64,000 nt of DNA from Marinobacter guineae (GTDB lineage: Bacteria > Pseudomonadota > Gammaproteobacteria > Pseudomonadales > Oleiphilaceae): the NCBI RefSeq assembly GCF_002744735.1, contig NZ_KZ319341.1:49848-113847 (forward strand), written 5' to 3'. How positions within the stretch are numbered: the stretch's first letter is position 1; each line of letters begins with the position of its first letter. Position numbers and translations under genes: made by a program. Below the pieces are notes generated by a model that saw only the letters and a list, made by a program, of their open reading frames with translations, did not search any database and was not told where the DNA came from. Shown here piece after piece: positions 1-8,379 of the stretch.

Positions 1-467
1 CCCCTCAAACGGATACCAGGAAAAACAATGGTTCGGCTAGCGCCGACCCTGCGAGTGCTCCCAGCTCTCCCAAGAAGTTCGATGATGAAGCCTTTGAGAA
101 GTTCTGGAAATTCTGCCGTGAGCACTGGTTCGGCAGAGTTGGCAACAAAGCTCAGGCCAAGGAAGCGTTCAACAAGCTCAAGCCTGGCAAGCACGATCTT
201 CGAGAAATTCTCCGGCTCACCCGCCAGGAGTGCGAATACCGCCGGCGCACAGAGGCAAGCGAAGGCTTCTGCGAAAACATGAAGCACGTCTTTCGCTGGA
301 TCAAGCATGAGGGCTGGAACGATACCAGGGAGCGACTGGAGGCAGGCCCTGCCCTTTCCGTGATTCAGGGATCGGACCCGACCAAAGTTAACGCACCTTA
401 CCGCGGTGAAATGCCAAGGCCAGACCGCCCTGACCGCCAGCCAACGGGAACAGAGGGCGGCCAATGA
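1..467 (+). CDS. Phage replication-initiator-like protein, 5'-truncated by the window edge
   Basis: The frame that ends at 467 is open back to base 3, so the start lies outside the window. The visible 154 residues begin with a Ser/Pro/Ala-rich linker and continue with an FEKFWKFC...GNKAQAKEAFNKLKPG stretch. That resembles the FW-x-Y-P-x-KVGK-x-A-x-KAW-x-KL motif found near the C-terminus of many phage replication proteins that sit upstream of a helicase or helicase loader. The stop overlaps the helicase start by ATGA, which indicates translational coupling. The DNA-binding part is not visible, so the role (origin binding or helicase recruitment) is inferred from motif and position. The ATG at 28 lies in a different frame and is not the gene start. 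Confidence 0.6.
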   Translation, partial: PQTDTRKNNGSASADPASAPSSPKKFDDEAFEKFWKFCREHWFGRVGNKAQAKEAFNKLKPGKHDLREILRLTRQECEYRRRTEASEGFCENMKHVFRWIKHEGWNDTRERLEAGPALSVIQGSDPTKVNAPYRGEMPRPDRPDRQPTGTEGGQ

Positions 468-1756
468 GCATTCAGGCAGAACAGTCAGTCCTGTTCGCGG
501 TTCTGACAGATAGCTCCCGCATGAAGGAATGCGACCTTGAGCCCCATGAATTCTCTGACTGGCATCACCAGGAGGCTTTCAGCGCTGCCCGGGATATCGT
601 GAACCAGGGAGAAATTGCGGATCTGGTGACCGTGTGCGAAGTCCTAGGAAAGCGGGTTCCGGGCGTGGATTTTGGCAAATATCTTGCCGGCGTTCTGGAA
701 AATGCGTTCTGCGGCGCCGCCTTTGGTCAGTACGTTGAGATCGTCCACAAGAGCTATCGAAAACGGCAAGCGCTGAATATTGCCCAAAGCCTGAAAACAG
801 CATTGAGCGAAGGCCAGGATGGTGACCCGGTGGATACGGCCATACAGCAGCTGATGAGTCTGAATCAGCTGGGTAGAAACTACGACCACGATATGAAGAG
901 CGTCATGGCCGCCGGCATTCGGATGATTGACGAAGCCATGGCTGCAGACGGAATCGTTGGTGTTCCAAGCGGCCTACGTGATCTGGATGAATGCCTGGGC
1001 GGATTCCATGACACGGATTTGATCGTGATCGGCTCCCGGCCGGCCATGGGGAAAACAGCATTTATGCTCAATCTCGCCCTGGCGGCCGGTCAACCCGTTG
1101 GCGTGATATCGGCAGAGCAAGGGCATGAACAGATGGGGCTCCGACTGATATCGATCGAGGGCAAGCTGGACAGTCAGAAGATCCGGACCGGCGGATTCTA
1201 TGATGAGGAGTGGGAAACCCTCCGCAAAGCCGTTACCCGCCTCACTGACAAACCGATCCGGGTAAACGATGAACCCGGAATGAAGATTACCAGCCTGATC
1301 CGGCAGGCCCGGGACTGGAAGTACCGCTACAACATCAGCGCCCTGTATGTGGATTATCTGCAGAGGATTGCTGGTACCGATCCCCGATCGAAGCCAACCG
1401 ATCGAGTGTCAGAGGTTGCCCGCTCACTGAAGAACCTTGCCCGGGAACTGGGCATTCCCGTAATTGCCCTGGCTCAAGTCAGCCGGGAGTGTGAGAAGCG
1501 CCCCAACAAGCGCCCAATGAACTCAGACCTGGCAGACGCCTCTGAAATCGAAAAGGAGGCAGATGAGATCCTGTTTCTCTACCGGGATGAGGTCTACAAC
1601 CCGGACACGCCAGACAAGGGAATTGCCGAGATTGATATTTCCAAGAACCGGCACGGCCCTACGGGCATGGTTCGATGTGTATTCACCGGCAAATTCATGC
1701 GATTCGAACAGTTGGCGCCAAAGACCTTTCAGGAACAGTACGGGGGTTCAGCATGA
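464..1756 (+). CDS. Phage DnaB-like replicative DNA helicase
   Basis: Protein of 430 residues against about 470 for bacterial DnaB. It has the DnaB N-terminal helical domain (start MSIQAEQSVL, then EFSDWHHQEAF) and a RecA-like C-terminal domain. Visible motifs are Walker A (GSRPAMGKTAF, about residue 190), Walker B-like LYVDYLQRI, a QVSREC stretch, and the C-terminal SKNRHGPTG followed by F-x-RF typical of DnaB. It should unwind DNA at the phage replication fork as a ring hexamer. The usual DLRESGAIEQDAD block reads DLADASEIEKEAD, so the RESG part has changed. It is coupled by ATGA overlaps to the gene before and the gene after. The family call is secure; that it serves phage rather than host replication is inferred from context. 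Confidence 0.9.
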   Translation: MSIQAEQSVLFAVLTDSSRMKECDLEPHEFSDWHHQEAFSAARDIVNQGEIADLVTVCEVLGKRVPGVDFGKYLAGVLENAFCGAAFGQYVEIVHKSYRKRQALNIAQSLKTALSEGQDGDPVDTAIQQLMSLNQLGRNYDHDMKSVMAAGIRMIDEAMAADGIVGVPSGLRDLDECLGGFHDTDLIVIGSRPAMGKTAFMLNLALAAGQPVGVISAEQGHEQMGLRLISIEGKLDSQKIRTGGFYDEEWETLRKAVTRLTDKPIRVNDEPGMKITSLIRQARDWKYRYNISALYVDYLQRIAGTDPRSKPTDRVSEVARSLKNLARELGIPVIALAQVSRECEKRPNKRPMNSDLADASEIEKEADEILFLYRDEVYNPDTPDKGIAEIDISKNRHGPTGMVRCVFTGKFMRFEQLAPKTFQEQYGGSA

Positions 1757-2148
1757 GCAAACAGGCCAGTTTCCGCCGCGATCGTTTCAGCAAGTCTGAG
1801 TCAGCACCTGGCCAGTTTCAGCTTGGAATGACACCCTCTGAGTTCGCCAAACGCCTGAACGGCGTGAACTGCCAACGGATCAACCAGGAGCTGGCCCGGC
1901 GTGATTGGCTTTACCGAGACGCTCCGGGGAGCTGGCGGGTTCACAGTTGGGCGATGGGCCGGTACCTGACTGAGCGCCATCACAACATCGAGCGCAGCAC
2001 CGGGCTGGTAGTGGTTCGTTGCACTCCGGTACTTCTGGAAAAAGGGGCAGCCGTGATCTACAGGTTGTATCTGGCCAACGGCCTGCCGATGAAGCAGTCC
2101 TGGAATGGCGAGTTCACCCAGAACGAAGCCCTGCAAGGTGCAGCATGA
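1753..2148 (+). CDS. Small phage protein resembling the KilAC antirepressor C-terminal domain
   Basis: The ATG at 1753 overlaps the helicase stop (ATGA) and gives 131 residues; the longer frame back to 1675 lies inside the helicase gene. After a basic, disordered N-terminus, MTPSEFAKRLNGVNCQRINQELARRDW followed by RDAPGSWRVHSWAMGRYLTER and a C-terminal LYLANGLPMKQSW resembles the KilA C-terminal fold, with winged-helix-like helices and then strands. Such domains occur in phage antirepressors and in small DNA-binding proteins of replication modules. The position just after a helicase suggests a replication accessory or regulatory role. The family assignment is from pattern only; the operon membership is well supported. 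Confidence 0.5.
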   Translation: MSKQASFRRDRFSKSESAPGQFQLGMTPSEFAKRLNGVNCQRINQELARRDWLYRDAPGSWRVHSWAMGRYLTERHHNIERSTGLVVVRCTPVLLEKGAAVIYRLYLANGLPMKQSWNGEFTQNEALQGAA

Positions 2149-2255
2149 CTCTCGCTATCGGGATTTTCATTGCTGGCGGAACAACGGCCTCCCTGATTTG
2201 CCATCGTGACCCGTCACGCTTTCAAAACTTGGACGCTAATTCCCCGACTGTTTGA
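2145..2255 (+). CDS. Very small hypothetical phage protein (36 aa)
   Basis: Starts at an ATG whose last bases form the stop of the preceding gene (ATGA at 2145-2148), the same coupling used twice upstream. The 36 residues begin with a hydrophobic segment (about residues 3-18, TLAIGIFIAGGTTASLI) and end polar. It could be a small membrane protein or a chance frame. Only the coupled start and the operon position support it. No function can be assigned. Confidence 0.35.
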   Translation: MTLAIGIFIAGGTTASLICHRDPSRFQNLDANSPTV

Positions 2256-2321
2256 ACCGGGAGTGAACCAAACTCCAGGCATTGGACACCCTCGGCGCCA
2301 CGACCATGAACGGAACGACCC

Positions 2322-3032
2322 ATGGATGACATACGCATATTTGAATCAACGCAGGGGCCAGCCGAAAAGCCCAGTGATGAAGATCTGGCCGGAGACATTG
2401 CAGAGCAGTTAATCGAGGCCCTGACCGGCTGGACTGCACAGGCCGACGGCCGGTTGCCGGAAGCGGCTCAATTGGATATCCAGCTCGACCGCGCCGAATG
2501 GATAGACGCCCGCAACCCGGCACACGCCATTCATGAGCTGCACCGAATCGGCAATCAACTCCCCCGGCACCTACCCGCCACCTCCGTCTCTGTGGACTGG
2601 ACAGAGGGCGAGTTGAACGCCTACCGGCTCCTGACTGGCATCAGAGCTTGCAGCGACTCCTTGAAGGCCGTCTCAGCCGAGCCCGATGAGCTGGTCTCAA
2701 TAGCCAAATCCTTTCTGGATCTCGGCGTGATCGTTACGCAGGCGCACGTTCAACCGTGGGAGAAGTACGCAACCAGGGCAATGAAAAATGAGATCAGCCT
2801 GACCAGTGCAAACCGTGGCACACCGCCGGACTCAGCCAATGCCAAGCGAAGGCTTAACAGGGAGCAAGAGATTGCGATGTGGCGGAGCGATGCCGAGAAG
2901 CTACGCGAAGAAAACTCTCGGTTGAAGGACACAGCAATCGCCAGGCTTCTTCGGAAGCGTTACGGCATGGAGCCCCGACAGGAGCAAACGATACGAAAGA
3001 AAATCAGACGTGAGAAACAAAACTCATACTGA
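2322..3032 (+). CDS. Hypothetical phage protein with charged C-terminal coiled coil
   Basis: Encodes 236 residues that I do not recognise. The first 150 are mixed acidic and hydrophobic with no clear motif. From about residue 170 the protein becomes strongly charged and helical (NREQEIAMWRSDAEKLREEN, then KIRREK at the end), which suggests a coiled coil with a basic tail. The start has only a weak ribosome-binding site (gaacggaacgacc before ATG). It lies between the replication genes and the helix-turn-helix gene, all on the plus strand. The basic tail would fit nucleic-acid binding, but that is speculation. Confidence 0.55.
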   Translation: MDDIRIFESTQGPAEKPSDEDLAGDIAEQLIEALTGWTAQADGRLPEAAQLDIQLDRAEWIDARNPAHAIHELHRIGNQLPRHLPATSVSVDWTEGELNAYRLLTGIRACSDSLKAVSAEPDELVSIAKSFLDLGVIVTQAHVQPWEKYATRAMKNEISLTSANRGTPPDSANAKRRLNREQEIAMWRSDAEKLREENSRLKDTAIARLLRKRYGMEPRQEQTIRKKIRREKQNSY

Positions 3033-3033
3033 A

Positions 3034-3069
3034 TAGCAGAAAGTTGGTAAGGCCTGCTATGTACCAACT
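3034..3069 (+). promoter_or_regulatory. Two interleaved inverted repeats (operator or RNA fold)
   Basis: Directly after the stop at 3032, TAGCAG (3034-3039) is complementary to CTGCTA (3054-3059), and AGTTGGTA (3042-3049) is complementary to TACCAACT (3062-3069). The two pairs cross over rather than nest, which is the layout of an H-type RNA pseudoknot or of two overlapping dyad operators. The AlpA-like regulator gene starts 69 bases downstream. Perfect 6- and 8-base complementarity in 36 bases is notable; the function is inferred. Confidence 0.4.
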
Positions 3070-3137
3070 CTGTTTTATTGAAATCATACCCTCAGCCGAA
3101 CATCACGGCGGTTCAATGGGACCAAGAGGGTTAATCA

Positions 3138-3383
3138 ATGAACAGCGCATTACCAACACTAGAGCGAACAGTAGACTCCCCCACCCTCCTGACACTGAAC
3201 CAACTCTGTGAAGTTGAGCCCGCTCTGACACCAGGCGGCGTTCGCTACCTCTTATCTAATTGCGGACACGATATTCCCGGCGTCTACCGGTTCGGCCGTC
3301 GAATCCTATTCGACCGTGCTGAATTCGTGGAGGCCATCAAGCAAGGCAAAACCGCCACCATCACACGGAGAACGCCCCTATGA
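3138..3383 (+). CDS. AlpA/excisionase-like helix-turn-helix protein
   Basis: Small protein of 81 residues. LTLNQLCEVEPALTPGGVRYLL followed by GVYRFGRRILFDRAEFVEAI is the pattern of MerR/AlpA-type small DNA-binding proteins: helix, turn, recognition helix, then a short beta-wing (RFGRRILFD) and a closing helix. The start is supported by AAGAGGG seven bases before ATG at 3138. It may control the downstream module or act as an excisionase, although no integrase gene is visible. It overlaps the next gene by ATGA. The paired inverted repeats just upstream could be its binding site. Confidence 0.6.
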   Translation: MNSALPTLERTVDSPTLLTLNQLCEVEPALTPGGVRYLLSNCGHDIPGVYRFGRRILFDRAEFVEAIKQGKTATITRRTPL

Positions 3384-4357
3384 AAAAGCTGACCGCTTCC
3401 CAGCGCTTTGATCGCCTGAGAGAACTTGAAGCCCACCGGGAAGAGCTGACCCAAAAGGCGAATGACCTGAATGGTCAAATCCAGCAGTGCGCCGGTCGAA
3501 AGCAGAAGCTAGAGGAGGATCTGCGTTGGGATACAGGCACGCGTCCGGCTCACGCCTATGCCACCAGGCCCGCACGAAAAGGCGAGATCGATCAGATGAA
3601 AAGCGATATTCAGGGGCTTGCGCTGCAGATCGAAGAGTTGGAAACAGAATATAAGCCAATCCAGGCTGAGCTGGCGGAAATTGAGGGCGAGTATGAATCA
3701 CTCAAGAACAATCCAGGCAAGGTAACGCTGGCGGATCTGGGGAAAGCCCGGGAGGCCATCTCCAAGGCCAGCGCAGAAATGGCACGGATTGAAAAAGCGA
3801 GCGAAGAGGCCGGCTCACGTGTCCCCGACGGCCAGATCGAAAAACTGAAGAACTTGCTTGAGGAAGCAGCTGCCGAGCGGGATCTTCTCGCCACCGACGT
3901 AGATCTCGGTGAAGGTTCAGAGGGCGACTTGAAAAAGGCCAGCACGAAATTGGCCGGCTTGAAGAAGCAGCTGGCGGAACTGGAAGAGGCCTCCAGTCTT
4001 GCAGAGGCTACCGGTCGGGGATACTCACACCGCCTCGATCGGCTCGCAGATGAGAAATCCGCTGCTGAAAAGGAGTTTTCGTGTCTTCTGACTTTATATG
4101 CCCGAGACCTCTTCGAAGAAGACGTTAATCGCCTGGGGTCCGCTCTCGAAGAAATTGAAACCGCGTTCTCTGGGCTAATCGTTGCTAACGAACTTTCCGA
4201 GCGACATGGCGATGGCTCCACATTCGCAATCATGACCCGCAGCGCCAGGGTGGACCTGCCCCACATTCCAGGGCTCGACCATAATTCGGTAGAGCCACAA
4301 CCAGAGGCCATCGAGAAGCGTGTGGCGGAGATTCTGACAAAAATCGATAAGGGCTGA
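3380..4357 (+). CDS. Long coiled-coil phage protein of unknown function
   Basis: Protein of 325 residues, coupled by ATGA to the helix-turn-helix gene. Residues 5-60, 75-120 and 130-235 are heptad-rich and highly charged with many E, K, A and L (for example ELETEYKPIQAELAEIEGEY), so most of the chain should be coiled coil. The last 90 residues are less regular and may form a small globular domain. Coiled-coil proteins in phage operons include recombination nucleases' partners, scaffolds and tail-assembly proteins. Nothing here separates these options. The gap after it suggests this is the end of the coupled block. Confidence 0.6.
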   Translation: MKKLTASQRFDRLRELEAHREELTQKANDLNGQIQQCAGRKQKLEEDLRWDTGTRPAHAYATRPARKGEIDQMKSDIQGLALQIEELETEYKPIQAELAEIEGEYESLKNNPGKVTLADLGKAREAISKASAEMARIEKASEEAGSRVPDGQIEKLKNLLEEAAAERDLLATDVDLGEGSEGDLKKASTKLAGLKKQLAELEEASSLAEATGRGYSHRLDRLADEKSAAEKEFSCLLTLYARDLFEEDVNRLGSALEEIETAFSGLIVANELSERHGDGSTFAIMTRSARVDLPHIPGLDHNSVEPQPEAIEKRVAEILTKIDKG

Positions 4358-4819
4358 GGCGCTGGAGAAGTGGCCGGCCCTGGCTGGCTACTCCCTGAGA
4401 ACCGAAAGGCGGCAAGGTACGGGAGAGCAGGCAAAATGATTCACAGCATAGGCCAGGACACCGACGGTTACCGGTTCAGGTTTGAAAGCCTACCTCCCCC
4501 CTGGCTTTCCCCTTACCCGGGTCCCGGCGAACTCAGCCCCTTTCCTGGCCGGCTTCCTCTTTGTCCTCTTTATCCGCCAGCGATCAAAGTGAAGTCTTGC
4601 AACTGTGATCCTGTGCAAAGCATCCAGCACCAAATTAACGACGCCGCATCGCGCCGAAAAACTCCGCGAAGAAATGGCGGCCGATCCACATCACTTGCTG
4701 TTCAGCGCCTTCGAAGCGCTCACGCCATTTATGTGAGCCTGAATTTGCCGGGGGACCCTGGCCGTCTGGCCAGCCCGCGGGGGCGGCGCATCCACGCGGT
4801 ATTCGGAAAATTTTTGCGC
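4358..4819 (+). other. 462-base stretch without a convincing gene
   Basis: A frame from 4370 runs through this stretch, but its Pro/Ser/Arg-rich translation does not look like a real protein. The interval 4490-4570 is pyrimidine-rich (runs such as ctccccc and ctttccccttaccc). A short frame starting at GTG 4605 and ending at 4736 gives 43 residues with a plausible acidic amphipathic helix (AEKLREEMAADPHHLL), and a minus-strand frame at 4635-4835 is equally possible. I cannot choose between them. The stretch may be the scar of a deletion that joined the replication genes to the tape measure gene. Confidence 0.4.
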
Positions 4820-4957
4820 ATGCATGACGCCTCACCAGATGAAAACAAAACCACTAATAAAAACAACGAATTAGAATTGTGCCGGCTGGGGAATAAGGCG
4901 CGGGAATTTTGCGAAAACGACACAGACGAATTTCCCGACTTTCTCAGAGGCCGATGA
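4820..4957 (+). CDS. Possible small acidic protein (45 aa) before the tape measure gene
   Basis: The ATG at 4820 gives 45 residues, rich in Asp, Glu and Asn (MHDASPDENKTTN, then FCENDTDEFPDF). Its stop overlaps an ATG of the tape measure gene as ATGA at 4954-4957, the coupling style used in this operon. There is no good ribosome-binding site before 4820. Small proteins, including programmed-frameshift tail chaperones, normally precede tape measure genes, but this one is too short to be called such. Low confidence. Confidence 0.3.
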   Translation: MHDASPDENKTTNKNNELELCRLGNKAREFCENDTDEFPDFLRGR

Positions 4958-7725
4958 CTATGGCAGATAAAACGAAAACCATTGAAATCATTTTCGGTGG
5001 CGTCGATAAAACCGGAACTGCTATCAGCTCGGTAGGCAGGAACCTGGACACGCTTACCAATAAGGCCGGCGATATTACGGGCCCGCTGGCGGGTATTTCT
5101 GACAGTATTCTGAAACTGGACGCGGCTCTGGCTGCCCTGGGCGTGGCCGCCCTGGCGTTCGCCACGAAAGAGGCGGTGACTTTTGAGGCCGCCCTGATTG
5201 ACCTGCAAAAGGTCATGGACGAAGGCGAGGGAGACGCGAAGGACTACGCCGACCAGTTCAGCGAACTTTCCAGCCGGTTTGGTGTGGACGCAGGCTCCAT
5301 CATTCAAAGCACCGCCGATTTCCGCCAGGCCGGATACAATATTGACGAGTCGTTAACGCTTGTTGAACAGTCGCTGCTGGCGGTTAACGCCGCCGACCTG
5401 ACAACCGCTCAATCCAGTGAGTTGCTTATCGGTACGCTCGCCGGCTTCCAGGCCCCGGCATCGAAAGCGGCCAACCTTCTGGACGTACTGAACGGTGTAT
5501 CCAACAAGGCCGGCGCCTCTGTTGCGCAACTCGGTGACGGCTTCCGGATATTGGCCCCAGTCGCAAACACCCTGGGTCTGTCATTTGCAGAAACCGCCGC
5601 GTTGCTGACGCCGGTTGTTGAGGTTACGCGCTCAGGCACCGAATCTGCCAACGCCCTAAAGACCGCCATCAGCAACCTTATAAAGCCCACCAAAGAGCGG
5701 TATGCGCTGCTGGTTAACGAGCTTGGAATTCAGCTTGAAATTGACGGAAAGCGCCGAGAAACAAAGGATGTTCTTTACGATCTGATTTCCGCCACGAAAG
5801 ACCTGGACAGCAACGAAAAGCAGCGGGTTGCAACAATTATTGCCGGCGCCGAACAAATGAGCCGGTTTATTGCCGTGCTTAACGGCGCTGAGCGATCTGA
5901 AGAAATACTGAAAATCGCCATGGAGTCCAGCGGCTCAGCCCTGGAAGAGTTTGAGGTTAAAACCCGCTCCGCTGAATTTGCGCTGAAGCAGCTGAGGTCG
6001 GCCTTTACCACTGCAGCCGCCACCGCTGGCATGGAGTACATCGACCAGACCAAGGCGGTAACCCAGGCAACCACTAGCTTGGTTGACTCATTCCGTGAAG
6101 CGATTCAGGGTGACAACGCGGCCCAACTCTTTGACGTTCTCAGAGGTGGCCTCGAGTCCTTCGCCCAACAGGTGAACATTATCGCCGAGAATCTCCCGGA
6201 AGCCTTCGAGGGCCTGGACTTCTCGCAGCTGCTCACCGCCTTTGACGGTTTGAGCGATGAGTTGGGGGACGCGTTCGAGGCTGTGTTCGGAACCGTGGAC
6301 CTTTCAACCGTCGAGGGGCTGGAGAGCGCCCTGCAGAAAGTCGTTGATGCCTTCACCGCCCTGGTGAATGTTTCCTCCGGCATTGTGAGCGGGCTGGAGC
6401 CGCTGTTCACCGCGATCGGGGCCGGCATTGAAGAATTTCAAGATCTCGACACAGCCACCCAACAAAGCATTGGTGAACTACTCGGCATCGCAAAGGCCAT
6501 TGATACCGTTCTGCCGGCTCTCGGCGCCCTGGGTGGCGGACTGGAATCAGTGGGTAATGGCCTGGTAGCGCTGGCCGGTGCGCAAGGCTTCAAGGCCCTG
6601 CTGGGCAATCTCGGCGCCGTTCAAGGCATTGCGGCCGCAGCCGGTAAAGGCGGGCTCATTGGTCTTGCTCTGGCTGGCGGATATGGCGTAGGGACACTGA
6701 TTAACGAATACGTCATTGAGCCGATGGAAAAGGCGTTCGGAACCTCTATCGGCTCCTGGCTCTATGAGCAGTTCAACGCCGAGGAAATCGAGAAGATTAA
6801 GAATCAGCTCAAGCCGCTGACCGAAGAGGAGGAAAAGCTCGCCAAACAGACCAGCGAGCTCAGAGATCTTAACGAGCGGCTGGCCGAGAAGTTGAAAGAT
6901 ACAGGCGACGCATCCGAAGACACGCAGAAATCCTGGCAGGACTACGCGAACGAACTGGTAAACGCTGCCAACAAGCAGAACGACCTCAACGACGCTATCG
7001 GGGGCGCAGGGGAAAAGCTCAACCGCTCAGGTAATGCGATCGACCAACTGACGGACAAGGCCAGCAAGAACGGGGACGCACTCGGGGACGTTGGAGAGAC
7101 CACCAGGAAGCTGGCGGAAGATAACAAGACCCTCACGCTGGGTTATGACAAGGCAACCGGCAAGGTTAACAGCTGGTCCGGCACGATGGTGAAGTCCAAC
7201 AAGACCCTGGACGATGCCGCCGAGAAAACAAACAAGGTTCTCAAAGAAACCGAAAGCTACCGGCTCGAACTGGAGAAAATCGACAGTAACGAGCGCATCA
7301 AAACGATTGAAGCTGTTGTGTCTCTGGATATTGCCGAAGCCGAGGCCAACGCCAAAAAGGTAGTGGCGCTGGCGGAATCCATAACCAGCACCTTCAGCGA
7401 CTCCACCGAGTTGGTGGGCGATTTGTTCAATCTTTTCGCTGAGGCCGACAACTTCCGAGATAAGTGGAAAATTACCGACCAGATCAAGAACGAAAACAAG
7501 CTTCGGGACGAGCAAATGAAGTTGCAGAAAAAGCTCACTGAGGCACAGATCGATAACATCAGGGAGAGAACCAAGCGCCTGGCCAAAGGGGACGCCCTGA
7601 TTAAGGTAAACGGTGAGGGCCTGGCCCCGCACCTGGAAGCCTTTATGTTCGAGATCCTGCAGGAAATCCAAGTACGCGTTAACGCAGACGGTGAGGAGAT
7701 GCTGCTCGGATTGAGTGGAGGTTAA
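4954..7725 (+). CDS. Phage tail tape measure protein (TP901 type)
   Basis: Protein of about 920 residues. The start is either ATG 4954 (overlapping the upstream stop) or ATG 4960, which has AGAGG nine bases before it; the frame is open further upstream, but the residues before MADKTKTIEI look untranslated. The N-terminal half carries the TP901 core: FEAALIDLQKVM, RFGVDAGSIIQSTADFRQAGYN, LGLSFAETAALLTPVVE. Ala/Gly-rich hydrophobic segments follow (about 520-610), then long charged helices to the end. This is the usual make-up of a protein that sets tail length, is extruded at infection and may assist DNA entry. It is unusual that no other tail gene flanks it and that replication genes precede it. 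Confidence 0.85.
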   Translation: MTMADKTKTIEIIFGGVDKTGTAISSVGRNLDTLTNKAGDITGPLAGISDSILKLDAALAALGVAALAFATKEAVTFEAALIDLQKVMDEGEGDAKDYADQFSELSSRFGVDAGSIIQSTADFRQAGYNIDESLTLVEQSLLAVNAADLTTAQSSELLIGTLAGFQAPASKAANLLDVLNGVSNKAGASVAQLGDGFRILAPVANTLGLSFAETAALLTPVVEVTRSGTESANALKTAISNLIKPTKERYALLVNELGIQLEIDGKRRETKDVLYDLISATKDLDSNEKQRVATIIAGAEQMSRFIAVLNGAERSEEILKIAMESSGSALEEFEVKTRSAEFALKQLRSAFTTAAATAGMEYIDQTKAVTQATTSLVDSFREAIQGDNAAQLFDVLRGGLESFAQQVNIIAENLPEAFEGLDFSQLLTAFDGLSDELGDAFEAVFGTVDLSTVEGLESALQKVVDAFTALVNVSSGIVSGLEPLFTAIGAGIEEFQDLDTATQQSIGELLGIAKAIDTVLPALGALGGGLESVGNGLVALAGAQGFKALLGNLGAVQGIAAAAGKGGLIGLALAGGYGVGTLINEYVIEPMEKAFGTSIGSWLYEQFNAEEIEKIKNQLKPLTEEEEKLAKQTSELRDLNERLAEKLKDTGDASEDTQKSWQDYANELVNAANKQNDLNDAIGGAGEKLNRSGNAIDQLTDKASKNGDALGDVGETTRKLAEDNKTLTLGYDKATGKVNSWSGTMVKSNKTLDDAAEKTNKVLKETESYRLELEKIDSNERIKTIEAVVSLDIAEAEANAKKVVALAESITSTFSDSTELVGDLFNLFAEADNFRDKWKITDQIKNENKLRDEQMKLQKKLTEAQIDNIRERTKRLAKGDALIKVNGEGLAPHLEAFMFEILQEIQVRVNADGEEMLLGLSGG

Positions 7726-7876
7726 CCAGAATACTCTCTGTTGAAACTCCTCCAGGGACAAGCAGAGGTATAGGCTCTGGCACATGGTCACCAAAATGTG
7801 CACGCGGCAGCTGAAGGCTGTGCGCTCAAGGATGAGTGCTGGTGGTGGCAGAGACACCCGGCAAAAACATCCTGCG

Positions 7877-7898
7877 GCCCGGTCAGAACCAGCCGGGC
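7877..7898 (+). other. GC-rich hairpin after the tape measure gene
   Basis: GCCCGG (7877-7882) pairs with CCGGGC (7893-7898) across a 10-base loop. It lies in the 237-base gap between the tape measure stop and the next gene. No T-run follows directly, so it is not a classical terminator. No gene is supported in 7726-7962. Confidence 0.3.
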
Positions 7899-7962
7899 TG
7901 ATGTTGGCAGGCCATCCGAAAAAAACTGCCGCCTTTTTCTCTACTGACAAACGGGAGCCACC

Positions 7963-8223
7963 ATGACCAGCGATGAGTTTGCCAAGCGATTTCAGAGCCA
8001 CCCTCTGGGGTGGAACTTTCAGAACCTTGAAACCACTGAAAGCATCGAAAATCTGGAGAAAACTGTGTCCATCACCGAGGGCATTCTGTTTTTGCTTGAA
8101 TACCAGGGGGACATCACCGAAACAGAATACGAATTCTTGAGGGAGGCCCTGCAAGGCAATGCTCAGCGAAATATCAGACGCATCGAGAAAACCAACAGCT
8201 CAGGCACAAAGACGCGGCAATAA
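7963..8223 (+). CDS. Hypothetical small phage protein (86 aa)
   Basis: The ATG at 7963 has a good ribosome-binding site (GGGAG, seven bases before). The 86 residues are mostly helical and acidic: MTSDEFAKRFQSHPLGW, then ETTESIENLEKTVSITEGIL, and a basic C-terminus (NIRRIEKTNSSGTKTRQ). The opening MTSDEFAKRF is similar in style to the MTPSEFAKRL opening of the KilAC-like domain at 1753, but the rest does not match. Function unknown. It stands alone between the tape measure gene and a membrane protein gene on the same strand. Confidence 0.55.
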   Translation: MTSDEFAKRFQSHPLGWNFQNLETTESIENLEKTVSITEGILFLLEYQGDITETEYEFLREALQGNAQRNIRRIEKTNSSGTKTRQ

Positions 8224-8379
8224 CCCGCAGGCCCTTCACCTCTATCTGGTAACCGGCAAAACCGTGTTCTATGTTGACCATAGCGACCATGCCTTTGTCC
8301 TGCCGTCTCTGAGCGCGTGTCGATAACCGCAAGCCCGCTAATGTGTGAGCTTGTTTCACAGCGCAAGGAGCAGGGCCAG

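Noticed and set aside
4370..4957. 195-codon frame between coiled-coil and tape measure genes
   Set aside because: The first 150 residues are Pro/Ser/Arg-rich and not protein-like. Only the last 45 codons, from 4820, were kept as a low-confidence gene.
7784..7966. 60-codon frame ending at the start of the gene at 7963
   Set aside because: No ribosome-binding site and an unlikely composition; the ATGA-like overlap is probably chance.
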